Shown one piece after another: positions 24,092 through 32,407 of a stretch of DNA of 34,863 nucleotides (the first letter of the stretch is position 1; each line of letters starts with the position of its first letter). The notes beneath the pieces were generated by a model that worked only from the letters and a program-made list of their open reading frames with translations, was not told where the DNA came from and searched no databases. A program made the translations under genes and the position numbers. The stretch lies in assembly GCF_000745855.1 (NCBI RefSeq), contig NZ_JQKD01000048.1, forward strand, positions 1-34,863, written 5' to 3'. Source of the stretch: Xenophilus azovorans DSM 13620. GTDB taxonomy: Bacteria > Pseudomonadota > Gammaproteobacteria > Burkholderiales > Burkholderiaceae_C.

Positions 24092-25531
24092 TCAGAACAT
24101 GTCGAAGTACTCGCGGTGTTCCCACTCGCTGACTTCGAGGTTGAAGCGCGCGATCTCGGCTTCCTTGATGTGGCAGTAGTAGTCGACGAAGCGCTGGCCG
24201 AGTTGCTCGCACAGCAGGCTGTCGGCGCGCAGGGCGGCCAGTGCATCGGAGAGCGAGCGCGGCAGTTGTTCCGCCGCGGTCTCGTAGGGCACGTCGGCCG
24301 AAGGGCCGGGATCGAGCCGGCGGCGCATGCCGTCCAGGCCCGAGAAGATCTGCGAGGCCAGGTACAGGTAGGGGTTGGCCGTGGGCTCGCCCACGCGGTT
24401 CTCGATGCGCGTCGCGTTCTGGCCGACGCCGCCCAGCACGCGCAGCATGGCGCCGCGGTTGTCGCGCGCCCAGATGGCGCGGTCCGGCGCCAGCGAGAAG
24501 GGGCGGTAGCGCCGGTAGCCGTTGATCGTCGGGCTGGCCAGCGCCGCGGCGCCGCGGGCGTGGGCCTGCAGGCCGGCCAGGTAGTGCAGGCCGGTCTCGC
24601 TCAGCGCATCGCCCTCGCGCGCCGGGATGAAGGCGTTGCGGCCGTCCGCCTTGCGCCGCAGCGACTGGTGCAGGTGCCAGCCGCTGGACATCACGCTGGG
24701 GATCTTCGGCCGGCACATGAAGGTGGCGTGGTAGCCGTGGCGCTGGCAGATCTGCTTGACGGCGCTGCGCAGCAGCACCATGGTGTCGGCCGGCACGAGT
24801 CCGGACGTGGGGCCGAAGACCAGCTCGAACTGGCTGGGGCCGAACTCGATCTCCAGCGACAGCAGGGGCAGCTCGAGCGCGGCCAGATGCGAGCGCAGCA
24901 GCTCCATCAGCGGTTCGACGCGGTCGTAGCGCAGCTCGGTCAGGTACTGGTGGCCCTGGGTGAGCAGCGACACGCGCGGCGGCTCGCCGGGCTGCCCGGC
25001 GTCCGACAGCGCCAGGCTGGGGTCGTCCAGCCGGAACACATGGAACTCGACCTCCAGGCCGGCCACGAACTCCAGCCCCAGCGCGTCGATTTCGCCCACG
25101 GCACGCTGCATGATCTGCCGCGTCCCGAACGGGCAGGGGCTGCCGTCCGCCAGGTAGGCGTCGCACAGGATCCAGCCGGTGCGGGGCGTCCAGGGCAGCA
25201 CGCGGAAGGTCGCCGGGTCGGCCACGATGGTGAAGTCCGCGCCGCCCTGCATGCCGGGGCTGTCGAAGCCGCCGCCGGCCGAGAACACGGGGAACACGGA
25301 GCGGTGCGAGGTGTCCTTGGCCAGCAGGGTGGAGGTGAGGTTGACGCCGTCGCGCAGCGCGGCGCGCGCGGCCGAGGCCACCAGGGTCTTGCCGCGCAGC
25401 ACGCCGTGCTGGTCGGGCCAGGCGAAGCGGACCACGTCCACCTCGCCGGCCTGGAGCCGTTCGGCGACGGCGTCGGCCTGCCGGTGCTGTTCGTCCGACC
25501 AGAGGCCGAAGCGTTCGACGAAGCTTTGCAT
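24092..25531 (-). CDS. Glutamine synthetase-like ligase (gamma-glutamylamide synthetase candidate)
   Basis: A 479-aa protein of the glutamine synthetase superfamily. It has GLEVEFHVF and EIEFGPSQFELVF (metal/ammonia-site glutamates), SGWHLHQSLRR (ATP-site histidine), and the C-terminal ATRIENRVGEPTANPYLYLA. It resembles the GlnA-like enzymes that ligate glutamate to amines (TdnQ gamma-glutamylanilide synthase, PuuA, IpuC) rather than housekeeping GlnA. The start ATG at 25531 lies 11 bases after the Rieske gene stop. In the aniline pathway this reaction precedes ring oxidation, and the flanking Rieske oxygenase and GATase-like genes match that logic. The amine substrate is not known. Confidence 0.87.
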   Translation of the reverse strand: MQSFVERFGLWSDEQHRQADAVAERLQAGEVDVVRFAWPDQHGVLRGKTLVASAARAALRDGVNLTSTLLAKDTSHRSVFPVFSAGGGFDSPGMQGGADFTIVADPATFRVLPWTPRTGWILCDAYLADGSPCPFGTRQIMQRAVGEIDALGLEFVAGLEVEFHVFRLDDPSLALSDAGQPGEPPRVSLLTQGHQYLTELRYDRVEPLMELLRSHLAALELPLLSLEIEFGPSQFELVFGPTSGLVPADTMVLLRSAVKQICQRHGYHATFMCRPKIPSVMSSGWHLHQSLRRKADGRNAFIPAREGDALSETGLHYLAGLQAHARGAAALASPTINGYRRYRPFSLAPDRAIWARDNRGAMLRVLGGVGQNATRIENRVGEPTANPYLYLASQIFSGLDGMRRRLDPGPSADVPYETAAEQLPRSLSDALAALRADSLLCEQLGQRFVDYYCHIKEAEIARFNLEVSEWEHREYFDMF

Positions 25532-25542
25532 GATGGGCGGGC

Positions 25543-26865
25543 TCAGGCGGCCAGGCGTGCCGAGGCCCAGTCGGAGGCGCGCCGGCGGGCCAGGTCCGCC
25601 TCGCGGCAGTAGTCGTCGGCCTGGGCGGTGGCGGCTACGCCGTCGATGGACGCAGGCCCCGTGAGGGCGCCGGCCTGCGAGGCGTCGATGACCATGGGCG
25701 CCGTGTCGCCGGCCAGGGTGCTGTCGATGGCCTCCTGCAGCATGCGCCGGTAGGCGACGATGCCCTTGTCGGTGGTGCCCAGGTGCTCGCGCGTGCGGTC
25801 CTGGATCGGGCCCATCGACTCGCAGGCCCACTGGTCGTGCACGTTGATGTCCATGCCCATGCCGGTGTAGGTCTGGGCCATCTGCTCCTCGACGCTGTAG
25901 CCGTACTGGTTGCGCTTGTTCTTGCGCGAGGTGTAGTCGGGCAGCTCGATCGTGGCCAGGCGCTGCTCGCGCATCTGCTGCTTGTCCACCGGGCCGGTGA
26001 AGCTGGTGAAGATGGCGTACCAGTAGCAGTGCGTGTCGTCCACCGGCACGTGCCACTGCGAGATCGTCATCTCCGAGCTCATCGGGATGACGAAGGCCTG
26101 CGGGAAGACGAGGTTGGTCACGCGCACGTGCGTCTGTTCCTCCGAGAGCTTGCGCAGCGTGGTCAACTGCATGCCGTAGGGCGCGGGCGCGACGCGGATC
26201 TCGGGGCAGTCGTACTCGCGCAGCACCTGCGTGATCGCCATCTTCGAGTCGGCCGAGGCGCCGCGGAACTGCTTGCCGTAGCTCTCGGAGGTGTCCTCGT
26301 CCTCGAAGAAGCGGTGCAGGAAGGAGGCGTGCGCCGGGTCGATGCCCACTTCGAGCGCCTGCAGCCAGTTGCACTCCCACAGGCCCTTGAAGGCGAAGGT
26401 GTGGCTGTCGGGCGCGACGAAGCAGTCGAATTCCGGGAAGGCCGGCGGCTCGCCCTCGCCGACGTAGGCGAAGACGACGCCGCTCTTCTCGACGACCGGG
26501 TACGCGCCCTGCCGGATGCGCGTGCACAGCTTGCTGCCGGCCGGCTCGGCAGGTGTTTCCAGGCACTGGCCGGTGGCGTCGAACAGCCAGCCGTGGAAGG
26601 CGCAGCGCAGGCCGCCGCTTTCCAGCCGGCCATAGGCCAGGTCGGCGCCGCGGTGGGGGCAGTCGCGGTCCAGCAGGCCGAAGCGGCCGGCCTCGTCGCG
26701 GAACAGCACGAAGTCCTGGCCCATCAGCTTGACGGGCTTGAGCGGGCGCGGTCCCTGGAGTTCTTCGGCCAGCGCCACCGGCTGCCAATAGCGCCGCAGC
26801 AGCCTGCCGGCGGGGGTTCCGGGTCCGACCCGGGTCATCTGGTCGTTCTTCTCGGCACTGATCAT
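25543..26865 (-). CDS. Rieske non-heme iron oxygenase, phthalate 4,5-dioxygenase-type large subunit
   Basis: A 440-aa oxygenase. The Rieske motif is CPHRG at 69-73 (C69, H71) and CAFHG at 88-92 (C88, H91). The mononuclear iron site is in GIDPAHASFLH (H179, H184). The N-terminal ISAEKNDQMTRVGPGTPAG and ECNWLQALE stretch place it in the phthalate-dioxygenase-type (alpha-only) branch, which includes O- and N-demethylases. No small subunit is encoded. The ATG at 26865 has AGGAG about nine bases upstream; a TTG at 26883 in frame is less likely. As first gene of the operon it probably oxidises the glutamylated amine. Confidence 0.88.
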   Translation of the reverse strand: MISAEKNDQMTRVGPGTPAGRLLRRYWQPVALAEELQGPRPLKPVKLMGQDFVLFRDEAGRFGLLDRDCPHRGADLAYGRLESGGLRCAFHGWLFDATGQCLETPAEPAGSKLCTRIRQGAYPVVEKSGVVFAYVGEGEPPAFPEFDCFVAPDSHTFAFKGLWECNWLQALEVGIDPAHASFLHRFFEDEDTSESYGKQFRGASADSKMAITQVLREYDCPEIRVAPAPYGMQLTTLRKLSEEQTHVRVTNLVFPQAFVIPMSSEMTISQWHVPVDDTHCYWYAIFTSFTGPVDKQQMREQRLATIELPDYTSRKNKRNQYGYSVEEQMAQTYTGMGMDINVHDQWACESMGPIQDRTREHLGTTDKGIVAYRRMLQEAIDSTLAGDTAPMVIDASQAGALTGPASIDGVAATAQADDYCREADLARRRASDWASARLAA

Positions 26866-26906
26866 GGTGGGGTGCTCCTGCAAGGCAAATCAAGAAATGC
26901 ATGCTG

Positions 26907-26916
26907 TTGCATGCAA
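26907..26916. promoter_or_regulatory. Palindrome TTGCATGCAA, candidate GntR operator (oxygenase side)
   Basis: A perfect 10-bp palindrome 42 bases upstream of the Rieske start, overlapping a possible -35 box, with another TGCATGC seven bases closer to the gene (26898-26904). The same core occurs before the GntR gene. Repression by promoter occlusion is a reasonable inference. Confidence 0.6.
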
Positions 26917-27147
26917 TGGGATTCATTGTTGAATCCATGATGATTCAGGTCAATGGCCTGGCACTCAATATGCGTTTGGAATAAGGGTAAACACCTGATT
27001 CAGGGTGCTGAAATCGGGTGATTCGAAGCACCGATGCGGTGCGAACGGGGCGGATTGGGTCATGCTGAAGGCCGCTGCATGCATGATCCGGGCCAAATGG
27101 AGCTATTCGCATGCAGTTCGGCGCCGGGGATAGAATGGCTCGGTCTT

Positions 27148-27161
27148 GATTGCATGCAATC
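27148..27161. promoter_or_regulatory. Palindrome GATTGCATGCAATC, candidate GntR autoregulatory operator
   Basis: A perfect 14-bp palindrome ending six bases before the chosen GntR start codon (27168). It includes the same TTGCATGCAA core as the site on the oxygenase side. GntR proteins usually bind such short dyads and often repress their own gene. Confidence 0.65.
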
Positions 27162-27167
27162 GAACTC

Positions 27168-27902
27168 ATGGACTCTCAACAATCACGGGTGCTGGTGCAA
27201 CTGCGGGACCTGATCCTCAAGGGCGAATTCGCCCCTGGGGAGCGGCTGGCGGAGATCCCTCTCGCAGAAACCCTCGGCGCCTCGCGCACGCCCGTGCGGC
27301 TGGCGCTGGCCAGCCTGGAGCACGAGGGGCTGATCGAGCCCTCGCCGGCCGGCGGCTACCAGATGCGGCGCTTCACCTCCCGCGAAATCGCCGACGCGAT
27401 CCGGGTCCGGGGGGTCGTCGAGGGTTTCGCGGCCCGGCTGCTGGCGGAAGAGGGCGCGCCGCGCCAGTTGCTGCGGGAACTGCACGAGTGCCTGGAGGCC
27501 GGCGACAAGGCGGTCTACAAGCCGCAGATGGAACTGGACGACTACGCCGCCTACGTGGAGATGAACGACACCTTCCACCGGCTCATCCTCGAGGGCTGCG
27601 GCAATTCATCGCTGCAGCGCATGATGGATCTCCTGATCGGCCAGCCCTTCGCGTCGCCGAGCGCCATGCTGCCCATGCAGTCGTCGATGCAGGAAGGCCA
27701 GCAGTGGATGCAGCAGGCCCACCGGCAGCATCACGCCATCGTGCAGGCGATCGAGCGGGGCCAGGGCTCGCGCGCCCAGGCCCTGGGCGAGGAGCACGTG
27801 GAGATCGCGCGCATGAACCTGGAATACGCGCTCGAGCAGCCCGAGCTGGCCGCCAAGCTCATGCCGGGCATGCGGCTGGTGGCCTCGCGGGGCCGGGGTT
27901 AG
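27168..27902 (+). CDS. GntR-family (FCD) transcriptional regulator
   Basis: A 244-aa regulator with an N-terminal GntR winged helix at about residues 8-70 (LRDLILKGEFAPGERLAEIP, then GASRTPVRLALASLEHEGL) and a C-terminal all-helical FCD effector domain (metal-binding D and H residues in MNDTFHRLIL and AHRQHHAIV). I used the ATG at 27168; an in-frame TTG at 27150 lies inside the operator palindrome and is less likely. It is divergent from the Rieske/GS/ABC operon and is its probable regulator, responding to the amine substrate or a derivative. Confidence 0.9.
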   Translation: MDSQQSRVLVQLRDLILKGEFAPGERLAEIPLAETLGASRTPVRLALASLEHEGLIEPSPAGGYQMRRFTSREIADAIRVRGVVEGFAARLLAEEGAPRQLLRELHECLEAGDKAVYKPQMELDDYAAYVEMNDTFHRLILEGCGNSSLQRMMDLLIGQPFASPSAMLPMQSSMQEGQQWMQQAHRQHHAIVQAIERGQGSRAQALGEEHVEIARMNLEYALEQPELAAKLMPGMRLVASRGRG

Positions 27903-27923
27903 GCGTCTTCGTCCTTTCCCGGC

Positions 27924-29162
27924 TCAGGCTGCCGCAGCCACTGGCCGCTGCGGCAGCCGCGTGAACGCGATCGCCGACAGGAAGGCCGCGATGCCCAGCG
28001 AGAACGCGCCGATGAAAAGCCACGCATAGCTGGAAAACGTGTCGTAGATCAGCCCGCCCAGCACGGGCCCCAGCGCCATGCCGAAGCTGCTGGCCATCGT
28101 GGTGCCGCCGATCACCGTGCCCATCATGCGCAGCGGGAAGTTCTCGCGCGCGATCACGGCGAACAGCGGCATCACGCCCGCATAGGTGAAGCCGAACAGC
28201 GCCGCGACGGTGTAGAAGCTTCCCAGCTGGCGCGCGGAGATGTAGCCCAGCACCACGACCGCCTGCGCCAGCAGCGCCAGCACGAGGACGCGCGCCGCCC
28301 CGAAGCGGTCGCCCAGCAGCCCGAACACCAGGCGTCCGCCCATGCCCGCGAGCCCCTCCATGCTGTAGACCGACACGGCGGCCATCAGCGGGATGCCGCA
28401 GGTGACGGCGTAGCTCACCGTGTGGAAGATCGGCCCCGAGTGGGTGGCGCAGCTCAGGAAGCTCGTCAGCACCAGGATCAGGAACGGCGCCGAGCGCATG
28501 GCCTGCCCGACCGACAGGGCCGGCGCCTGTGCCGCGCCCGGCGCCGCGGCGGACGCGGCGGATGCGGCCTGCGCCAGCGCGGGCGGACGGCGCACCAGCC
28601 ATGCCGCCGGCACCATGACGGCCGCCGCCAGGGCCGCGATGATCTGCAGCGAGCTTCGCCAGTCGTGGTGCTGCACCAGCCACGCGGCCAGCGGCGACAT
28701 GGTCATCGGCGCCATGCCCATGCCGGCCGACACCAGCGACACGGCCAGGCTGCGCCGCGTGTCGAACCAGCCCGTGACGCACGCCATCATCGGCGCGAAG
28801 ATCCCCGCCGCGCTGAACCCGACCACCACGCCGAACAGCAACTGGAATGCCAGGAGCGACGTCGCCAGGCTGGCCAGCGCGAGGCCGGCGGCGAGCAGCA
28901 CGGAACTTGTCAGCACCACGATGCGCGGGCCCACGCGGTCGGAGAGGTAGCCCCAGGCGATGCTGCCGAGCGCCAGCGCCACGAAAGCGAGCGTCATCGC
29001 GGTGGAGATCCCCGTGGTGGACCACCCGGTGCCCTGCGCGATCGGCCGCAGGAACACCGGCAGCGAGAACAGTCCGCCGATCGCCACGCAGCCGAGCACG
29101 CCGCCGGCGGCCACGATGATCCAGCGGTAGTGCGTGCGCAGCGCGTTCGTCCAGGAAGCCAT
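27924..29162 (-). CDS. MFS transporter
   Basis: A 412-aa protein with about twelve hydrophobic segments and the MFS signature between helices 2 and 3 (GYLSDRVGPRIVVL), repeated in the second half as GLLGDRFGAARVLVL. A central alanine-rich loop (about residues 185-205) separates the two halves. It resembles the monocarboxylate/oxalate-formate transporter branch. The ATG at 29162 has GAGGA about nine bases upstream; the frame continues further without support. It lies downstream of a LysR gene on the same strand (117-base gap) and ends tail to tail with the GntR gene. The substrate is unknown, perhaps an organic acid from the nearby pathways. Confidence 0.87.
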   Translation of the reverse strand: MASWTNALRTHYRWIIVAAGGVLGCVAIGGLFSLPVFLRPIAQGTGWSTTGISTAMTLAFVALALGSIAWGYLSDRVGPRIVVLTSSVLLAAGLALASLATSLLAFQLLFGVVVGFSAAGIFAPMMACVTGWFDTRRSLAVSLVSAGMGMAPMTMSPLAAWLVQHHDWRSSLQIIAALAAAVMVPAAWLVRRPPALAQAASAASAAAPGAAQAPALSVGQAMRSAPFLILVLTSFLSCATHSGPIFHTVSYAVTCGIPLMAAVSVYSMEGLAGMGGRLVFGLLGDRFGAARVLVLALLAQAVVVLGYISARQLGSFYTVAALFGFTYAGVMPLFAVIARENFPLRMMGTVIGGTTMASSFGMALGPVLGGLIYDTFSSYAWLFIGAFSLGIAAFLSAIAFTRLPQRPVAAAA

Positions 29163-29279
29163 GGTCCGGTCCTCGGTTGATTCGGTTGGGTCTGGGGAGC
29201 AGGCTACATCCGCCCGCCGGGCGGCGGGAGTAACAAACGTGGCGCGATGGTCCGCATCGGGGCCGGGCGTCAACAGGCC

Positions 29280-30194
29280 CTAGCCGTTGCGGACAGTCTG
29301 CTTGAGCACTTCGAGGAACGACGCTGCCGCGGGCGAGAGGGAACGATCGCGCCGGAAATGAGCGCCGATCACGCGCTCGATGGTCGGGCGCATGAGCCGC
29401 TGCGTCACCAGCTTCGCTTCCTGCGCCACGATGGACGGCGGAACCACCACAACGCCGAGTCCGTTCACCGCCAATGCGACGGCGGTGGAGAGAAGAGAGA
29501 CCTCGTGCTCGATCCGGAGCTGCACGCCCGCCTCCCTCGCGGCAGCTTCGATGCTGCCCCGGATGCCATAGCCGGAGCGCACCGTCACCATGGGCAGGCC
29601 GCCCAGTTGCTTCCAGGTCATCGCGCCGCCGCCGGGAAACGTGGCGGAGGGCAGGGCGGCGGCGACCAATGTCTCGCGGATGAGCACCTCCGCGCGCAGC
29701 GCCGGCACCGGCGCCTCGAGCGTACCGACCCCGAAGTCGATGTGGCTCGCTTCCATGGCGGTGACGAATTCCGCCGGGCCGACCTCTTCGATCTCCAGGC
29801 TCACGCCGGGATGCCTGTCGAGGAACCGCCTCATCGCCGGAGGAAGCATGGCCTGCGCCACCGCGGCGGTGGCGACCACGCGGACCCGTCCCGCATGCAC
29901 GCCGGCCAGTTCGCTCATCGAGATCGACAGGCCTTCCATCTCGGCCAGCGCGCGCTGCGCATAGCCGATGGCGCGGGCCGCGGCATCCGTCCGGCGGATC
30001 GACCGGGTGCTGCGGTCGAACAGGCTGATCCCCAGCTTGGCCTCGAGTTCGCGCACCAGCATGGTCACCGCCGGCTGCGTCAGCGACAGCGCCTGCGCCG
30101 CGGCCGAGATGCTGCCGGTGTGGTAGACGGCGACGAAGGCGCGCAACTGCCGCACCGAAGGCATGGAAGACAAGGGCTGCTTATGAATCGACAT
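29280..30194 (-). CDS. LysR-family transcriptional regulator
   Basis: A 304-aa protein with the HTH at residues about 12-72 (VRQLRAFVAVYHTGSISAAA, then LTQPAVTMLVRELEAKLG) and an effector domain with VVATAAVAQAMLPPAMRRFL. The start at 30194 lacks a clear ribosome binding site; a second ATG ten codons later (30164) is an alternative. It lies upstream of the MFS gene on the same strand and probably regulates it. The gap between them contains a GC-rich dyad but no T-run. Confidence 0.88.
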   Translation of the reverse strand: MSIHKQPLSSMPSVRQLRAFVAVYHTGSISAAAQALSLTQPAVTMLVRELEAKLGISLFDRSTRSIRRTDAAARAIGYAQRALAEMEGLSISMSELAGVHAGRVRVVATAAVAQAMLPPAMRRFLDRHPGVSLEIEEVGPAEFVTAMEASHIDFGVGTLEAPVPALRAEVLIRETLVAAALPSATFPGGGAMTWKQLGGLPMVTVRSGYGIRGSIEAAAREAGVQLRIEHEVSLLSTAVALAVNGLGVVVVPPSIVAQEAKLVTQRLMRPTIERVIGAHFRRDRSLSPAAASFLEVLKQTVRNG

Positions 30195-30253
30195 GGAAGC
30201 ATCAATTTCGCATATATGCGTCCTCCGACTTTAATCAGTCCGCCACGGCTTTC

Positions 30254-31360
30254 TCATCCCCGCGCCGGTTGCCCGGCGCCGGCGACCTCGAGCAGCCTGT
30301 CGATCTCCGGCTGCGTGCCGATGCTGATGCGCACCCAGTCGGCCAGCCCATACGACGCCACGGGCCGCACGATCAGGCCGTGCTGCTCCAGCCTGCGCGC
30401 GAAGTCGGCACCGCCCTTGACGTCGGCCAGGACGAAGTTGGTGTGCGATTCGAGGCATTGGCAGTCCATCGACGCCAGCCCCTCCACGAGCGCTGTGCGC
30501 CCCTGGCGGGTCGCGGCCACGGTGCGGGCAATGAAGTCCTGGTCTTCCAGCGCGGCGATGGCGGCGACCTGTGCGGGCTCGGAGATCGTGAAAGGCGACC
30601 GGACCCTGCGCATGACGTCCGCGAGGCCGGGCTGCGCAATGCCGTAGCCGACCCGCAGGCCCGCCAGGCCGTAGGCCTTGGAAAAGGTCCTCGTGACCAC
30701 GAGGTTGGCATGCTCCCGCACCCAGGCCACCGAGTCGCCGCGCCGGTCGGGCGGCAGGAACTCGACATACGCTTCGTCGAGCAGCACGACGACGTGCGGG
30801 GGAACCCGGCCCAGGAAGGACTTCAGTGCATCCGGATCGACGGCGGTGCCCGTCGGGTTGCCGGGATTGGCGACGTAGACCAGCGAAGTCGAGGGAAGGA
30901 TCGACCCGGCGAGGCCTTCCAGATCGACGGTGAAATCCGGCGAGGCGACGACGGTGGAATGCGCCCCCAGCTTCTGGACTGCATTCACATAGGCCTGAAA
31001 GGAATACTGCGCATAGCTGGTCGACCGGCCGGGTTCGAGCAGGCAGGCGGCCACGTTGCCCAGGACGCTCTCCGAACCGGCCCCCACGACGATCCACTCG
31101 CGCGGAACGTCGTGAAACCGCGCGATCGCATCCGAAAGCGCTGCGCAGTCGCTGTCGGGGTAGCGGGACAGGTCGATGCCGGCGCTCGACAGGGCGGCGA
31201 GCGCCCTGGGGCTGGCGCCCAGCGGGTTCTCGTTGGACGCGAGCTTGACGATCCGGTCTGCGGCGAGGCCCGAGCGTGCGGCGACGGCAGAGATCGGAAG
31301 GCCCGGGACGTACGGCTTGAGCGCTGCGACATGCGCCGGGTACGGGATGGAAGAGTTCAT
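30254..31360 (-). CDS. HisC-like PLP-dependent aminotransferase
   Basis: A 368-aa aminotransferase of the histidinol-phosphate family: SNENPLGASP near 42, NPGNPTGT near 165, DEAYVEF near 195, and the PLP lysine in TFSKAYGLAGLRVGYG (K228). It converts an amino acid or amino alcohol phosphate to the keto form with 2-oxoglutarate. It stands alone, away from any his gene, next to a LysR gene and Bug receptors, so it is probably a catabolic or aromatic/other amino acid paralogue and not the biosynthetic HisC. I chose the ATG at 31360; a GTG at 31420 in frame is possible but has its purine-rich site too close. Confidence 0.85.
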   Translation of the reverse strand: MNSSIPYPAHVAALKPYVPGLPISAVAARSGLAADRIVKLASNENPLGASPRALAALSSAGIDLSRYPDSDCAALSDAIARFHDVPREWIVVGAGSESVLGNVAACLLEPGRSTSYAQYSFQAYVNAVQKLGAHSTVVASPDFTVDLEGLAGSILPSTSLVYVANPGNPTGTAVDPDALKSFLGRVPPHVVVLLDEAYVEFLPPDRRGDSVAWVREHANLVVTRTFSKAYGLAGLRVGYGIAQPGLADVMRRVRSPFTISEPAQVAAIAALEDQDFIARTVAATRQGRTALVEGLASMDCQCLESHTNFVLADVKGGADFARRLEQHGLIVRPVASYGLADWVRISIGTQPEIDRLLEVAGAGQPARG

Positions 31361-31414
31361 CGCCCGATGGTCGGCCGGTCGGATGCCGGTGACCAGCACC
31401 GGATGGCGCTTCGC

Positions 31415-31431
31415 GATCACCTTTGGCGATC
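31415..31431. promoter_or_regulatory. Imperfect dyad between aminotransferase and LysR genes
   Basis: GATCACCTTTGGCGATC is an imperfect 17-base palindrome in the divergent gap between the HisC-like start (31360) and the LysR start (31457). It is a possible regulator site; it would lie inside the aminotransferase gene if the GTG at 31420 were used. Confidence 0.3.
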
Positions 31432-31456
31432 AGGCGCGCACGACTACCATCGCGCC

Positions 31457-32407
31457 ATGCGATTGCAGCAGCTGCGTGACCTCCTCGCCGTGGTGTCTCA
31501 CGGCGGCTATCGGGCGGCGGCGCGGGCGCTGAACGTGTCGCAGGCGGGCTTGACCAAGAGCCTGGCGAAGCTGGAGGAAGAGCACGACGTCGTGCTGATC
31601 CAGAGGACGTCCCAGGGCATCGCGCTGACCTCCGCGGGCGAGGAGTTCGTCTCGTACGCCCGCGCCGTGCTTCACGAGGCGGACCGGGCGGAGGCGTGGC
31701 TCAGCCGCGCACGGCGGCCTGCACCGAAGCAGGTGAAGGTCGGCGTCTCGGTGGAGCCGTCCCTGAGGCTCGTGCCTTCGGTGCTGAAGGACTTCCGCCA
31801 GGCCTTTCCCAAGACCACGATCCACCTGACGCAGCGCTCCTCGAACGAACTCGTCGCAGCCGTCCTCGACAACCGCGTCGACTTCGCGGTGATGCGGCTG
31901 CCGCAGCACGTCCTGCCCGACGACCTGCGCGTCGAGCCTCTTTACTCCACCAGCGCGGCCATCATGGCCCGCAGGGGCCATCCCCTGCAGGGCGCCACGA
32001 CCGTCGGCCAGTTGGTCGACTCTCACTGGATCGTCGTCGGTGATCCGGCGCGGCCCGGGCACCAGGACGAGAGCATCCAGGAACTCTTCCTCCAGCACCG
32101 CCTCGGCCAGCCGCGCTTCGCGGCGGTGTCCGATTCGGTCTTCGGCGCGATCTCGATGCTGCTCGAGACGGATTGCGTCGCGCGGCTTCCGGCGCAGCTT
32201 CTGCAGCATCCGCTGACGGCAGGCAGCCTGGTCGAGATCCCCGTGCTCGAGCAGGCGCACCTGGCGTATCAGGTCGGCATCGTGTCGAAGACCGCGCGGC
32301 GGCTCGGCTCGGAGGCGGCGCAGCTCGCCGCCATGCTGCGGTCCTTCTCGCGCCTGTCGGGCGTGCTGAAGAACCTGGGCGCCGTCGAAGGCGTCAGTCG
32401 GGCTTGA
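31457..32407 (+). CDS. LysR-family transcriptional regulator
   Basis: A 316-aa protein with the HTH at residues about 1-60 (LQQLRDLLAVVSHGGYRAAA, then SQAGLTKSLAKLEEEHDVVL) and an effector domain with VKVGVSVEPSLRLVPSVL. Its start at 31457 fits the family; the open frame extends back over the antisense of the aminotransferase gene without meaning. It is divergent from the HisC-like gene and its last 14 bases overlap the end of the convergent Bug gene. It may regulate the aminotransferase, the nearby receptors, or both. Confidence 0.88.
   Translation: MRLQQLRDLLAVVSHGGYRAAARALNVSQAGLTKSLAKLEEEHDVVLIQRTSQGIALTSAGEEFVSYARAVLHEADRAEAWLSRARRPAPKQVKVGVSVEPSLRLVPSVLKDFRQAFPKTTIHLTQRSSNELVAAVLDNRVDFAVMRLPQHVLPDDLRVEPLYSTSAAIMARRGHPLQGATTVGQLVDSHWIVVGDPARPGHQDESIQELFLQHRLGQPRFAAVSDSVFGAISMLLETDCVARLPAQLLQHPLTAGSLVEIPVLEQAHLAYQVGIVSKTARRLGSEAAQLAAMLRSFSRLSGVLKNLGAVEGVSRA

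Larger units (their letters stand above)
26866..27167. promoter_or_regulatory. Divergent regulatory region between Rieske operon and GntR gene
   Basis: A 302-base gap without a gene. GCATGC occurs five times (starting at 26899, 26909, 27077, 27109 and 27152), far more often than expected for a hexamer in GC-rich DNA. Additional dyads are GGATTCA-TTGT-TGAATCC (26919-26936) and CCTGATTCAGG (26994-27004). On the minus strand TTGCAT (26911-26916) and TTGATT (26888-26893), 17 bases apart, could be the oxygenase promoter. On + TAGAAT (27131-27136) could be a -10 box for the GntR gene. These promoter calls are tentative. Confidence 0.6.

Noticed and set aside
24092-26938. A 948-residue open frame suggesting a fusion of the Rieske region with the GS-like protein
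   Set aside because: Only the last 479 residues read as a GS-like protein. The upstream part is an out-of-frame reading of the Rieske gene, whose true frame (25543-26865) has all Rieske and iron-site residues. There are two separate genes.
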